Notes: generated by a model not told the origin, from the sequence alone. A DNA stretch of 64,000 nucleotides from an uncultured Dehalococcoidia bacterium (GCA_958295865.1 CATQHF010000003.1:186001-250000), one strand, 5' to 3'; positions 19,146 to 29,117 are shown, counted from the first letter of the stretch. Numbers and translations are program-made.

Positions 19146-20819
19146 ATGACCACTCAATCCAACTCCCGCCCTAATATCATCGTGTGCCTTGTGGACGACT
19201 TGGGATTTTCGGACATCGGCTGCTACGGCTCGGAGATTCGGACGCCCAACCTCGACCGCATGGGCAGCAACGGGCTGCGCTTTACGCAGATGTACAACGC
19301 CGCGCGCTGCTGTCCATCCAGAGCCGCCCTGCTCACGGGCCTCTACCCGCACCAAGCGGGCGTGGGACACATGGTGCAGGACTATGGCGCTCCGGGATAC
19401 CAGGGCTACCTCAATGACAGATGCGTAACAGTGGCAGAGACGCTGAGCGCGGCAGGATACCGCACCCTGATGAGCGGCAAGTGGCATGTGGGCGGCCACT
19501 ATCACCCGCCCGTGCCGGAAGAGGGTTGGGATGTGGGCGCTCCAGGACGCCCCACGCCGCGCCAGCGCGGGTTTGACAGGTTCTTCGGGATACTCGGCGG
19601 CTACGGATCGCTGTTCAACCCGTACTCCATGATGCTGGACGACACGCCCATCAACGCTGAAACGCCCGACTTCTACTTCTCCGACGCGATTACGGACCAC
19701 GCCCTCCAAATGATTGACGAGAGCGCGGGCATGGATAAGCCCTTCTTCCTGTACCTGTCCTATACCGCCCCCCACTGGCCGTTGCACGCCCGTGAAGAAG
19801 ACATCGCAAAGTACGAGGGCATGTATCGCAACGGATGGGACGCGCTGCGAACCGCGCGGCATGAAGAACTCAAGGGCATGGGCGTACTCAATCCCAAATG
19901 GGAGATAAGCCCCCGCGACGAAGACGCGCCGCCTTGGGGCGAAGCGCCTAATCAGGATTGGGAAGACCTTCGAATGGCGGTGTACGCCGCAATGATAGAC
20001 CGCGTCGACCATGGCATTGGACAAATCATGGACAGGCTAGGGCAGCTTGGGCAGGCGGACAACACGCTGTTCATGTTCCTCTCCGACAACGGCGGGGACG
20101 CCGAGCTTTTCATGGAAGATACCGATATTCCCGTGCCGTCCGTCTTCGCTATTCCGACGGTGGACGGCAGGCAAACCAGAGTGGGCAACATCCCCAATCT
20201 GCGGCCCGGCGGCGCGGACACTTTTATGAGCTACGATTTGCCCTGGGCGAATGCCAGCAACACGCCGTTCAGACTGTTCAAGCGGTGGATACATGAGGGC
20301 GGCATCTCAACGCCGTTCATCATGCACTGGCCGGATCGCATAAAGCAGCCTGCCATAATCGACTCTCCCGCCTACATATCCGACATCACGGCGACCTGCA
20401 TAGAAGCGGCAGGCGCGGCATATCCCACCGAGCGCGAGGGCATGCCCATCACACCCTTGGAGGGCGAGAGTTTCTTGTCTGTCATTGGCGGTCAGTGGAC
20501 GCGGCAGCAGCCCATATTCTGGGAGCATGAGGGCAACCGCGCCGTGCGCGTCGGCGAGTGGAAGCTGGTCGCCGAGCACAACGGCCCCTGGGAACTCTAC
20601 AACATGGACGAAGACCGCACTGAGTTGAACGACCTAGCATCCGGCGACGCCGACAGGGTGCGGCAGATGGCGGCGCTCTGGCAGGGCTGGGCAGACAGGG
20701 CTAATGTCGTTCCCTGGCCCGCCAACCCGGTATTCCCCGGCTTCAGGATGATGGGCAGAAACGCCCATATCGCGGGAGCGCCGTCCATGCCTACGCCTGG
20801 CGATGCGCCAACCCGCTAA
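19146..20819 (+). CDS. sulfatase (formylglycine type)
   Basis: RPNIIVCLVDDLGFSDIGCYGSEIRTPNLD; CCPSRAALLTGLYPHQAG (CxPSR). Confidence 0.95.
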   Translation: MTTQSNSRPNIIVCLVDDLGFSDIGCYGSEIRTPNLDRMGSNGLRFTQMYNAARCCPSRAALLTGLYPHQAGVGHMVQDYGAPGYQGYLNDRCVTVAETLSAAGYRTLMSGKWHVGGHYHPPVPEEGWDVGAPGRPTPRQRGFDRFFGILGGYGSLFNPYSMMLDDTPINAETPDFYFSDAITDHALQMIDESAGMDKPFFLYLSYTAPHWPLHAREEDIAKYEGMYRNGWDALRTARHEELKGMGVLNPKWEISPRDEDAPPWGEAPNQDWEDLRMAVYAAMIDRVDHGIGQIMDRLGQLGQADNTLFMFLSDNGGDAELFMEDTDIPVPSVFAIPTVDGRQTRVGNIPNLRPGGADTFMSYDLPWANASNTPFRLFKRWIHEGGISTPFIMHWPDRIKQPAIIDSPAYISDITATCIEAAGAAYPTEREGMPITPLEGESFLSVIGGQWTRQQPIFWEHEGNRAVRVGEWKLVAEHNGPWELYNMDEDRTELNDLASGDADRVRQMAALWQGWADRANVVPWPANPVFPGFRMMGRNAHIAGAPSMPTPGDAPTR

Positions 20820-20839
20820 GACCGAAAGGATTAAGCACA

Positions 20840-21046
20840 GTGGTAACGAGTGAAGAACGCATATCACTGCTGGAACGGGATATTGATAATGAACAGGAAT
20901 GGCGGCGCGAACTAACACAAGAAATGCGCGCCGGGTTTGAGCGCGTTGAAGCCAGAATCGACACATTGGAGAACAACCAGCGATGGTTGATTGGCTTGCC
21001 AGTAGCGATACTCATCGCCATCATCGCCAGCAACTGGCTCGGCTAA
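20840..21046 (+). CDS. small coiled-coil protein with C-terminal TM helix
   Basis: MVTSEERISLLERDIDNEQEWRRELTQEMRAGFERVEARIDTLENNQRWLIGLPVAILIAIIASNWLG; sits between two sulfatases. Confidence 0.5.
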   Translation: MVTSEERISLLERDIDNEQEWRRELTQEMRAGFERVEARIDTLENNQRWLIGLPVAILIAIIASNWLG

Positions 21047-21072
21047 ATCGCCTGATAGAGGACACAAGCATT

Positions 21073-22710
21073 TTGACCACAAAGACCAACCCGCGCCCCA
21101 ACATCATCATCTGCCTCGTGGACGACCTAGGCTTCTCTGACCTGGGAAGCTACGGCTCGCGGCTGCTTACGCGCAACATAGACCGGCTTGCGGAGAACGG
21201 CATTCGCTGCACGCAGATGTACAACTCGGCGCGTTGCTGCCCGTCTCGGGCGGCGTTGCTGACCGGGTTGTATCCGCACCAAGCGGGCGTCGGGCACATG
21301 ACATCCGACTACGGCATCGACAGCTACCAAGGGTATCTGAACGACAGGTGCGTAACCATCGCCGAGGTGCTGCGCGCGTCGGGCTATCGCACGCTGATGA
21401 GCGGCAAATGGCATGTGGGCGGCAACTACCACCCGCCCACGCCGGAATTCGGTTGGCCGACCGGCGAGCGCGGCTATCCGACGCCACGCCAGCGCGGATT
21501 CGACCGCTTCTTCGGCATCTGGGGCGGCTACACATCATTCTTCAATCCCGACTCGCTGGGGCTGGACGACACGCCCATCAAGGCTGAGACGACAGACTTC
21601 TACCTGACCGATGAGATAACCAATCACGCCGTTCAGATGATTGATGAGGGCAGCGATTCCGACAGTCCGTTCTTCCTGTATCTGTCATATACCGCGCCCC
21701 ACTGGCCCTTGCATGCGCTGGAGGAGGACATCGCCAAGTACGAAGGCGCGTTCAGGAATGGCTGGGACGCCGAGCGCACGGCGCGGCACGAGGCGCAAAA
21801 GGGAATGGGGCTGCTCGATGAGAAGTGGCGCATCAGCGCGCGCGATATAGATGCGCCCGACTGGAATGACGCGCGACATCAGGACTGGGAGGACTTGCGG
21901 ATGGCGGTGTATGCGGCGCAGATTGACCGCGTCGACCAGGGCGTCGGGCGCATCATGGACAAGTTGCGCGCGCTCGGCGAGTACGACAACACCCTGTTCA
22001 TGTTCTTGTCGGACAACGGCGGCTGCGCCGAGCTGTTCAGGGAGGATAACGACATTCCGGTGCCAAGCATCTACTCAGTTCCCACCGTGGACGGCAGGCC
22101 GGTAACCTCCGGCAACATTCCCGGCGTCAGACCCGGCCCGGATGACACCTTCATGAGCTACGACCTCCCTTGGGCGAATGTGAGCAATGCGCCATTCCGC
22201 CTGTTCAAGAGCTGGATACAAGAGGGCGGCATATCCACGCCGTTCATCGTCCATTGGCCCAACGGAATAAAGCAGGCAAGCATCGACCACAGCCCGATGT
22301 ACATCACCGACATCACCGCTACCTGCATCGACGCGGCGGGAGCGACCTATCCCACAGAGTTCGAGGGCAGGCAGATTACGCCTATCGAGGGTGAGAGCTT
22401 TATGTCCGTCATCCAAGGCGAGCGCTGGACACGGCAGCAGCCGATATTCTGGGAACACGAGGGCAACCGCGCGGTGCGCGTCGGCGAATGGAAACTAGTC
22501 GCGGAGCACGATAGCGATTGGGAACTCTACAACATGGACGAGGATCGCACTGAACTGAATGACTTGGTTGCGGGGGAGAGCGAACGCGCGCGGCAGATGA
22601 CACGGCTATACGAGGAATGGGCGGCAAAATGCCAAGTCCTGCCCTGGCCCGCAAACCCGCGCTCGAAAGGCAAGTACCGCACGCTCGGACTGCACAACTA
22701 CATCGCATAG
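21073..22710 (+). CDS. sulfatase (formylglycine type), paralog of 19146-20819
   Basis: TTG start giving (M)TTKTNPRPNIIICLVDDLGFSDLGSYGS, aligned with the paralog MTTQSNSRPNIIVCLVDDLGF; CCPSRAALLTG. Confidence 0.93.
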   Translation: MTTKTNPRPNIIICLVDDLGFSDLGSYGSRLLTRNIDRLAENGIRCTQMYNSARCCPSRAALLTGLYPHQAGVGHMTSDYGIDSYQGYLNDRCVTIAEVLRASGYRTLMSGKWHVGGNYHPPTPEFGWPTGERGYPTPRQRGFDRFFGIWGGYTSFFNPDSLGLDDTPIKAETTDFYLTDEITNHAVQMIDEGSDSDSPFFLYLSYTAPHWPLHALEEDIAKYEGAFRNGWDAERTARHEAQKGMGLLDEKWRISARDIDAPDWNDARHQDWEDLRMAVYAAQIDRVDQGVGRIMDKLRALGEYDNTLFMFLSDNGGCAELFREDNDIPVPSIYSVPTVDGRPVTSGNIPGVRPGPDDTFMSYDLPWANVSNAPFRLFKSWIQEGGISTPFIVHWPNGIKQASIDHSPMYITDITATCIDAAGATYPTEFEGRQITPIEGESFMSVIQGERWTRQQPIFWEHEGNRAVRVGEWKLVAEHDSDWELYNMDEDRTELNDLVAGESERARQMTRLYEEWAAKCQVLPWPANPRSKGKYRTLGLHNYIA

Positions 22711-22819
22711 CCACCCGCTCATGAGGCTGGACATCAGAGGGTGGAAGTTCCCGTCGTCTTGCTGCTGCTCCCACCTCAACCCTTCCCATGAGAAGGGAAC
22801 TTTGCTCCGATAGGCGCGG

Positions 22820-23704
22820 TCAGGCGTCCGTCCGGCTGCTTACTATCCGCACCTCATCGCCGACTTCGACGGCCATCAGGTCGTATCCGATTTCGACAGC
22901 GCCGGCGTATGTCGCGCGGGTGCCTTCTATCAGCTCCGCCTTGTAGTCCGTGCCCGGCCCCCCGATCACATGCGAATAGACGGCGAGTTTCGGGCTTATC
23001 CTGCTGAATATCTCCCCAGCCTGATGCGGCGTCGTGTGGTGTTCGATGACCGCCTGCCGATGGTGCTCGGTCATCTGCGCGGCGCGGCTCAGGAACGCCT
23101 GCGGCGCGATGATTTCGTGAATCAGCAGGTCAGCCCCTTGCGCGTGCCTCACGAGGTTGTCGCTGGGGCGCGTGTCGCCGGATAGCACGACCACCCTGCC
23201 GCCGTACTCGATGCGAAACCCGAACGCCGGCGTAACCGGACGGTGGTCGACGTCGAATGTGCTGACGGTTACGCCGTCCTGTCGGTACTCGAACCCCTCC
23301 GCAATCTCGTGCGCGATGAAGTCTATGCCCGATTGGGGCAGAAGCTCGTCGAGATCGCGGCGTATGTGAATGTCCGCTTGATACGCCTGCTCAAGATGCG
23401 CCATCATATCGGCGGTGCCGACAGGTCCCCACACGCGGAAGGGCGTCTTGCGCCCCATAATCCAAGCAGTAAGCCACAAGTCGGGTATGCCCACAATATG
23501 GTCTGAGTGCAGATGCGTCAAAAAGAGCTTGTCCACGCGCGGGTAGTCCGGCCCGAGCTGAAAAAGGCGCTGAATCGCGCCCCGCCCGCAGTCGAACAGC
23601 AGCCTTTCGTCGCCCGCCTCGACCAGCGTACTCATGCCAAAGCGCTCAATCGTCGGAGACGGCGAGCTTGTGCCAAGCAGGGTTACTTTGAAGTCTGCGG
23701 TCAT
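22820..23704 (-). CDS. MBL-fold metallo-hydrolase (RNase Z/arylsulfatase-like)
   Basis: FLTHLHSDHIVGIPDL; VVLSGDTRPSDNLV; start at MTADFKV. Confidence 0.92.
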   Translation of the reverse strand: MTADFKVTLLGTSSPSPTIERFGMSTLVEAGDERLLFDCGRGAIQRLFQLGPDYPRVDKLFLTHLHSDHIVGIPDLWLTAWIMGRKTPFRVWGPVGTADMMAHLEQAYQADIHIRRDLDELLPQSGIDFIAHEIAEGFEYRQDGVTVSTFDVDHRPVTPAFGFRIEYGGRVVVLSGDTRPSDNLVRHAQGADLLIHEIIAPQAFLSRAAQMTEHHRQAVIEHHTTPHQAGEIFSRISPKLAVYSHVIGGPGTDYKAELIEGTRATYAGAVEIGYDLMAVEVGDEVRIVSSRTDA

Positions 23705-23718
23705 ATAGTGTCCTCGAT

Positions 23719-24060
23719 TCAAGCCTCTTGCAAGAGCGCCGCGACCTCGCTGGCAAGAGTCGGAAGATGAGTTTGAATCACATCCCAGACTGCGCGGTCG
23801 TCCACGACAAAGTAGCCATGAATGAGCTGATTGCGAAAATTGACAATCCGACGGCGAGCCGTGATCTGGGATGCCGACTCTGGCGCAATTTTGGAAAGCC
23901 GATTTATGGCTTCCCCTATTATCTCAAACTGGCGCTCAACGGCAGAGCGCATCATTGCATTGCGTTGATAATCCGTGAGGTTCGCGTCATGTGTGAACTC
24001 TTGGATACGACTGATTGCTAGTTGAATATCGTAAAGAATACACTTCGCTTCAATCCGCAT
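23719..24060 (-). CDS. HepT-like (DUF86) ribonuclease toxin
   Basis: RNQLIHGY (RX4HXY) motif; 113 aa; overlaps the upstream nucleotidyltransferase ORF. Confidence 0.88.
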   Translation of the reverse strand: MRIEAKCILYDIQLAISRIQEFTHDANLTDYQRNAMMRSAVERQFEIIGEAINRLSKIAPESASQITARRRIVNFRNQLIHGYFVVDDRAVWDVIQTHLPTLASEVAALLQEA

Positions 24061-24358
24061 ACAGCAACTGCCTAGTCTGATTTACCGATTGCCGAAAGTA
24101 AGGGTTTTTGATGGCAGAATCCACTATCAGGTCAACTTGGCGGTGGAACAAGTCTTCCAAAGCCTCCTGCAACCCAAAATATGCGTCGGCGTATCCGCCT
24201 GTGGGAAAATCCTGAAACTCCACTAGAAAATCCAAGTCGCTGCGTTCCGGGTGATACTCTCCCGTAGCAGCCGACCCGAAAATCTCCAGGCGCAGCACCC
24301 CGTAAGCGCGGCAGAGCGCTCGCACCTCATCGGCATGTTCGGCGATTATCGGAATCAT
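24050..24358 (-). CDS. MntA-like minimal nucleotidyltransferase antitoxin
   Basis: LEIFGSAATGEYHPERSDLDFLVEF (GS...DxD); paired with HepT-like ORF. Confidence 0.88.
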   Translation of the reverse strand: MIPIIAEHADEVRALCRAYGVLRLEIFGSAATGEYHPERSDLDFLVEFQDFPTGGYADAYFGLQEALEDLFHRQVDLIVDSAIKNPYFRQSVNQTRQLLYAD

Positions 24359-24516
24359 TGGCTATACCTTGCCCACTTTCCATCTGTTCCCTAGTTAACA
24401 TCACCAAGCCCGCCAAGTCAACGCGCGGCTATGGGATTGACAGAGTGGGCAGCGTATTTATAAACTCACGCAAGCATAATGACTTGTATAAACTTGGCTC
24501 AAGGAGAGGTGAAAGT

Positions 24517-26013
24517 ATGGCGGACAGGCCAAATATCGTATTCATCATGAGCGACCAGCAGCGTTACGACACGCTCGCCTGCTACGGCAGCGAATTCATG
24601 AATGTGCCGCACCTGAACGCGCTGGCAGACCGCAGTTTCGTATTCCGCAACGCCTATGTCGCGCAGCCCGTATGCACGCCCGCGCGCGCCACGATTATGA
24701 CTGGGCTGTATCCCCACGCCGCAGGCCCCATCGTGAACAAGATTCACTTGCCGCCCGACACGCCCGTCATTGCCGAGATGATCGATGATGACTACTTCAA
24801 GGGCTACATGGGCAAGTGGCATCTGGGCAACGACGTCGCGGCTCAGCACGGCTTCGATGTGTGGAATCCGACCGAGGACGGCCACCGCGAGAACTACACT
24901 CGCGCGGAACTGCGCTACGAGATGACGCCGTATCACGAGCATCTGGTCGAAAGCGGATATGAGCCGGACGGCAAGCACTCGGACGGTATGGGCGTCTTCT
25001 CGGCGGACGCCCGCCAAGACTTGCCGGAAGAGTATCAGATGGCGTCGTATCTGGGCGACAGCGCCGCGGAGTTCATCGAGCGCAACAAAGAGCGCCCGTT
25101 CGTGCTGTATGTCAGCACCTTCGAGCCGCACTCGCCCTATCACGGCCCCTTCATGGATATGTACGACCCGGCTGAGCTGCCCGTAGGGGATGCGTTCTTG
25201 CAGCTTCCTGAGGGCGCTTCGCGGGTCAATCGCGTGCGCGCCAACTACTTCATGCAGTTCATGCTGGAGGGCAAGAGCCATGCCGACGACGACTACATGA
25301 CGCGCTACGCCGCCGCGCGCGAGGATGTTACCACCGAAGAGGGCTGGCGCACCCTGCGCGCGCACTATTTGGCGAACATCACGCTGGTCGACAACATGGT
25401 CGGCAGGATAACCGACGCGCTGGAGAGCGCGGGCGTTGCCGACAACACGGTGGTGGTGTTCACAAGCGAACACGGCGACATGATGGGCGACCATGGCATG
25501 CTGGAGAAGCGCTCGTTCTACGAGGAATCCTCACGGGTGCCATTGCTGATGAGCGTCCCTTGGCTGTCCAAGGAGCAGACGGTCGTCGAGGGCAGCGTCG
25601 GGCATATCGACCTTGTGCCAACTCTGCTGGAACTGAGCGGCCATGCCGCGCCCGATTCGTTGCAGGGCAAAAGCCTTGTGCCGGTGATGAAGGGGGAGCG
25701 GACGCTGGATGGCAACGATGTGTTCATCCAGTGGAACGGCACGAGCGGCGAGTTGCCGGACAGGTTCTTGGGCAGCCGCGACATCAACCGCATGCTGACG
25801 CTCCCTTGGCGCTCTGTAGTCACGCCCGATCGCTGGAAGCTCAACCTGTGCGCGGGCGACCAGTGCGAACTGTTCGACCTGAACAACGACCCGTATGAGA
25901 TGAACAACCTGTACAACGACCCCGCGCAGAAAGACAGGATTATAGACATGGCGGCGCGCATCCGCATCTGGCAGCACGAAACCGGCGACACCGCGCCACT
26001 GCCCAGCGTGTAG
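24517..26013 (+). CDS. sulfatase (choline-sulfatase/arylsulfatase-like)
   Basis: RPNIVFIMSDQQRYDTLACYGS; VCTPARATIMTGLYPH; AAGGAGAG RBS upstream of the ATG at 24517. Confidence 0.94.
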   Translation: MADRPNIVFIMSDQQRYDTLACYGSEFMNVPHLNALADRSFVFRNAYVAQPVCTPARATIMTGLYPHAAGPIVNKIHLPPDTPVIAEMIDDDYFKGYMGKWHLGNDVAAQHGFDVWNPTEDGHRENYTRAELRYEMTPYHEHLVESGYEPDGKHSDGMGVFSADARQDLPEEYQMASYLGDSAAEFIERNKERPFVLYVSTFEPHSPYHGPFMDMYDPAELPVGDAFLQLPEGASRVNRVRANYFMQFMLEGKSHADDDYMTRYAAAREDVTTEEGWRTLRAHYLANITLVDNMVGRITDALESAGVADNTVVVFTSEHGDMMGDHGMLEKRSFYEESSRVPLLMSVPWLSKEQTVVEGSVGHIDLVPTLLELSGHAAPDSLQGKSLVPVMKGERTLDGNDVFIQWNGTSGELPDRFLGSRDINRMLTLPWRSVVTPDRWKLNLCAGDQCELFDLNNDPYEMNNLYNDPAQKDRIIDMAARIRIWQHETGDTAPLPSV

Positions 26014-26230
26014 AGAGCGGCCGGGCGTTTGCCAGTCTAGGTTGTGCGGACATTCGCGTCACTCCCGCCCGCGCTCCCCGTCATTAGATGTAATTGTCCC
26101 TTCCCCCTCTGGGGGAAGGTTAGGATGGGGGCGAAAACGGGAATGACGAGATGAAAAGTCGGAATATCAACAGAACCTAATATAGCGGCGCTGGGCGCTG
26201 TACAGCAGCGATGAAATGGAAGATGAGAGA

Positions 26231-26407
26231 ATGAGAACGCTCAAAATCATTGTCCAGGTACTGCTCTTCATTGTCGCCGCCGTGGTCTTCTTCATCGGGC
26301 TTGGGGTCGGACTGCAATTCAACCCGACCTACGGCACTATCCTGTGGATTGTGGCGGCGGCGATATTCATTCTCAACCTGCTGTGGATAGTCTTGGGACG
26401 GAAGTGA
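26231..26407 (+). CDS. small two-helix membrane protein
   Basis: MRTLKIIVQVLLFIVAAVVFFIGLGVGLQFNPTYGTILWIVAAAIFILNLLWIVLGRK. Confidence 0.6.
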   Translation: MRTLKIIVQVLLFIVAAVVFFIGLGVGLQFNPTYGTILWIVAAAIFILNLLWIVLGRK

Positions 26408-26414
26408 GGATAAG

Positions 26415-27224
26415 TTGACCTACGAGTTCATAAAGTTGGACAAGTCGGAGCGCATCGCCACGCTTACGCTCAATCGCCCGGCGAAGCGGAACGCCCTCAG
26501 CGCGGAACTGCTGGCAGAGTTCAGCGATGCGCTGGACGATGTGCACAACGACCACGATGTGAATGTGCTGATACTCACGGGGGAGGGCAGGGCGTTCTCG
26601 GCGGGCTACGACATATCGCCGGGACAGGCGGCGGAAGATGCGCCGGCGACGGCGTATTGGGACGCCAAGCACCAGCCGGCGCGCACGCTGATGAAGCTGT
26701 GGCATCTGCGCCAGCCGACAATCGCCGCTGTGAACGGGCACGCGCTTGCCGCCGGCAACGTGCTCGCCATGACCGCCGACATCGTGATTGCGTCAGAGGA
26801 CGCCGTGTTCGGCGAGCCTGAAATCCGCTTCGTGGCGCACTCGCCGGCGATTATGCTGCCGTTCATGATCCCCCTGCGCCATCTGCACTGGCTCTACTTC
26901 ACGGGCGACACGATAGACGCGCGCACCGCCGAGAAGTGGAACATGGTGAACTGGGTCGTGCCTGCCGACGAGCTGATGGCTGACGCGCGCAAGGCGGCGG
27001 CGCGTATCGCCAATGTGCCGCCGTATGCGGCGCAGATGATGAAGCGCAGCATCAAGGGAACTTACGAAAAGATGGGCTTCTCAGAGGCGTTCGAGCACCA
27101 CCTCATGCTGCGAATGATAGAAGCAATGGCGCCCGATGTGCCGGAGAAAGAAGCGCTCGCCGCCATCCGCGAAAATGAAGGAATGCGCGCCTTCCTAGAA
27201 GCGCGAGACGCGCCATTCCGGTAG
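26415..27224 (+). CDS. enoyl-CoA hydratase/isomerase family protein
   Basis: RIATLTLNRPAKRNALSAELLAEF; GEGRAFSAGYDI; TTG start. Confidence 0.92.
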   Translation: MTYEFIKLDKSERIATLTLNRPAKRNALSAELLAEFSDALDDVHNDHDVNVLILTGEGRAFSAGYDISPGQAAEDAPATAYWDAKHQPARTLMKLWHLRQPTIAAVNGHALAAGNVLAMTADIVIASEDAVFGEPEIRFVAHSPAIMLPFMIPLRHLHWLYFTGDTIDARTAEKWNMVNWVVPADELMADARKAAARIANVPPYAAQMMKRSIKGTYEKMGFSEAFEHHLMLRMIEAMAPDVPEKEALAAIRENEGMRAFLEARDAPFR

Positions 27225-27289
27225 GAATTAAAAATTGGGGGATGGCAAGCAGCCGCGCAGCTAGGACAAGCGCCCTCCCCCCGTCATTC

Positions 27290-27825
27290 CGAGCCTTCAC
27301 CAATGTCATCCCGAACCCTCCTCCCCCTGTCATTCCGAACGCAGTGAGGAATCAAAAATCCTAACCCGCCACCATCCCAAACACACCACAGCAATCTCCC
27401 TCCGTCATTCCTGCGAAAGCAGGAATCCAGAGCCTCAAAAGTACACCCAAGCACAAACACCCCCGCCATTCCAAGCCCCCTCCCATCATTCCGAGCAATT
27501 TTCCCCGTTATTCCGAACCCCCCTCTCCTTGTCATTCCGAACGCAGTGAGGAATCAAAAATCCTAATCCACCAAACACACAAACTTCAGCAACCACCCTC
27601 GCACTCCGTCTCACCATCAAGCCACGAAACACCCCGCACACCAACCCTCAACACAACCCAATTCTTAATTCTTAATTTCTAATTCTTAATTTCTCCCCCC
27701 GTCATCCCGAACGCAGCAAGCCTATTATTCCCGTTCGTGGTGAGCCTCCTGAGCCTGCCGAAGGGCGAACCACCCGTCCCCCCCCCCAATTCTTAATTCC
27801 TAATTCTTAATTTTTAATTGAAAAT
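27290..27825. repeat. intergenic mosaic of short repeats (GTCATTCCGAACGCAGTGAGGAATCAAAAATCC; CATTCCTGCGAAAGCAGGAATCCAG; AATTCTTAATTCTTAATTTCTAATTCTTAATT)
   Basis: Modules recur within this block and again at 28850-29095. Confidence 0.8.
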
Positions 27826-27830
27826 CACCC

Positions 27831-27859
27831 TTGACACCGCCCAAACCCTCACCTATACT
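27831..27859 (+). promoter_or_regulatory. sigma70-like promoter TTGACA-N17-TATACT
   Basis: Direct motif reading, about 107 bp upstream of the ATG at 27967. Confidence 0.7.
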
Positions 27860-27966
27860 ATCCGCAAGAACATAAGTTGCATCACAAGCACGAACAACCT
27901 AGCGCCTTAATCCCTGACAATCCAAACCCTAAAAACCCGACACCCTGAAAACCTTGGGAAAAACCA

Positions 27967-28779
27967 ATGAACCAACCAACCCCCATAAACCAGCACGCAC
28001 AGCAGGACAGCCAGGACAGTCATGCCCAACATGACCACCTGGACAACAGGCATTGCCAGAGCGCCATCGAGCACCTCCAGCACCTAGTCCACCAAGAAAC
28101 CGACAACGGCAGAACCATCATACGCAACATCGTCTCCATCATGAACGGCGACGACCTCGACTCCACACCCCATCACAGACTACAAGCCGCCCGCCTGCTG
28201 CTCAAACTCGGCTTCCAAGAAGCCGAAGCCCTCATCAACAGCCTCAGCTCCAAGATGGAACGGCAGGCAAAGAAAGAAGACGCCCAGGGAGAGAACGGCC
28301 CGCAGCAAGCAGTCAGCCCCGAACACGAAAGGCTGAACAAAAAGCTCGTCGCCCGCATCCGCGTAGAGACCGGCGAAGGCGCAAGCATAGTCAGGATACT
28401 CAACGAAGTGCTGGAAGGGCGCGACCGAGACGCCAAGCCAAGGGACAGGATAGAAGCCGCCAAAGTGCTGCTCAGTTGGGGCTTCGGCAACCCCTCAACC
28501 CCCGACCCGGAGTTCATGTCCTACTACTCCCCCTGCCACCCTGATTGCATCTGCGCCTGCCGCGACCTAGACGAAGACCACCCCGCCGTAGTGGAGAGCC
28601 ACGCGCCGGTATCCGAAGCGCACATGAAAGAAGTAGCCGAAGCAGAGCGAATAGAAGAGAAAGCAGCAGAAAGCGCCCGTCAAATCTCCCAGGGACACAC
28701 CGACTACCTATCCGAGATAAGCCACCTGCCCGGCAACAAAAAGCCCCGCCGCCCCGAACGCCACCCACCCTTCCGCTGA
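27967..28779 (+). CDS. hypothetical protein with two copies of a helical about 50-aa repeat
   Basis: LVHQETDNGRTIIRNIVSIMNGDDLDSTPHHRLQAARLLLKLGF and ARIRVETGEGASIVRILNEVLEGRDRDAKPRDRIEAAKVLLSWGF align. Confidence 0.7.
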   Translation: MNQPTPINQHAQQDSQDSHAQHDHLDNRHCQSAIEHLQHLVHQETDNGRTIIRNIVSIMNGDDLDSTPHHRLQAARLLLKLGFQEAEALINSLSSKMERQAKKEDAQGENGPQQAVSPEHERLNKKLVARIRVETGEGASIVRILNEVLEGRDRDAKPRDRIEAAKVLLSWGFGNPSTPDPEFMSYYSPCHPDCICACRDLDEDHPAVVESHAPVSEAHMKEVAEAERIEEKAAESARQISQGHTDYLSEISHLPGNKKPRRPERHPPFR

Positions 28780-28849
28780 CAGCAGCGGCGGGGCAAGCGC
28801 CCCCGATCATGTAGGGGCGATTGGCAGTCGCCCCCATCGCCCCGCCGCC

Positions 28850-29095
28850 CACCCCGTCATTCCTGCGAAAGCAGGAATCCAGTGCCTAAAATACTGCGAT
28901 CCCAAACACACCGCAGCAATTTTTATTGTCATTCCGAACAGAGTGAGGAATCAAAAATCCCAGCTTGCAGGATGCCTAGCCTCCGGCAACCGCCTTCCAA
29001 CATCGGTTGCCATCAAGCTGCGAAACATCCCACGCCAAACCCCAACACAACCCAATTCTTAATTCTTAATTTCTAATTCTTAATTCCTCCCCTGA
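28850..29095. repeat. second mosaic repeat block, homologous modules to 27290-27825
   Basis: cattcctgcgaaagcaggaatccag; cattccgaacagagtgaggaatcaaaaatcc; cacaacccaattcttaattcttaatttctaattcttaatt. Confidence 0.8.
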
Positions 29096-29117
29096 AGGGG
29101 CTTGGGCTTTGCGTCGG

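Noticed and set aside
24499-25494. 331-aa minus-strand ORF
   Set aside because: Antisense to a clear sulfatase gene.
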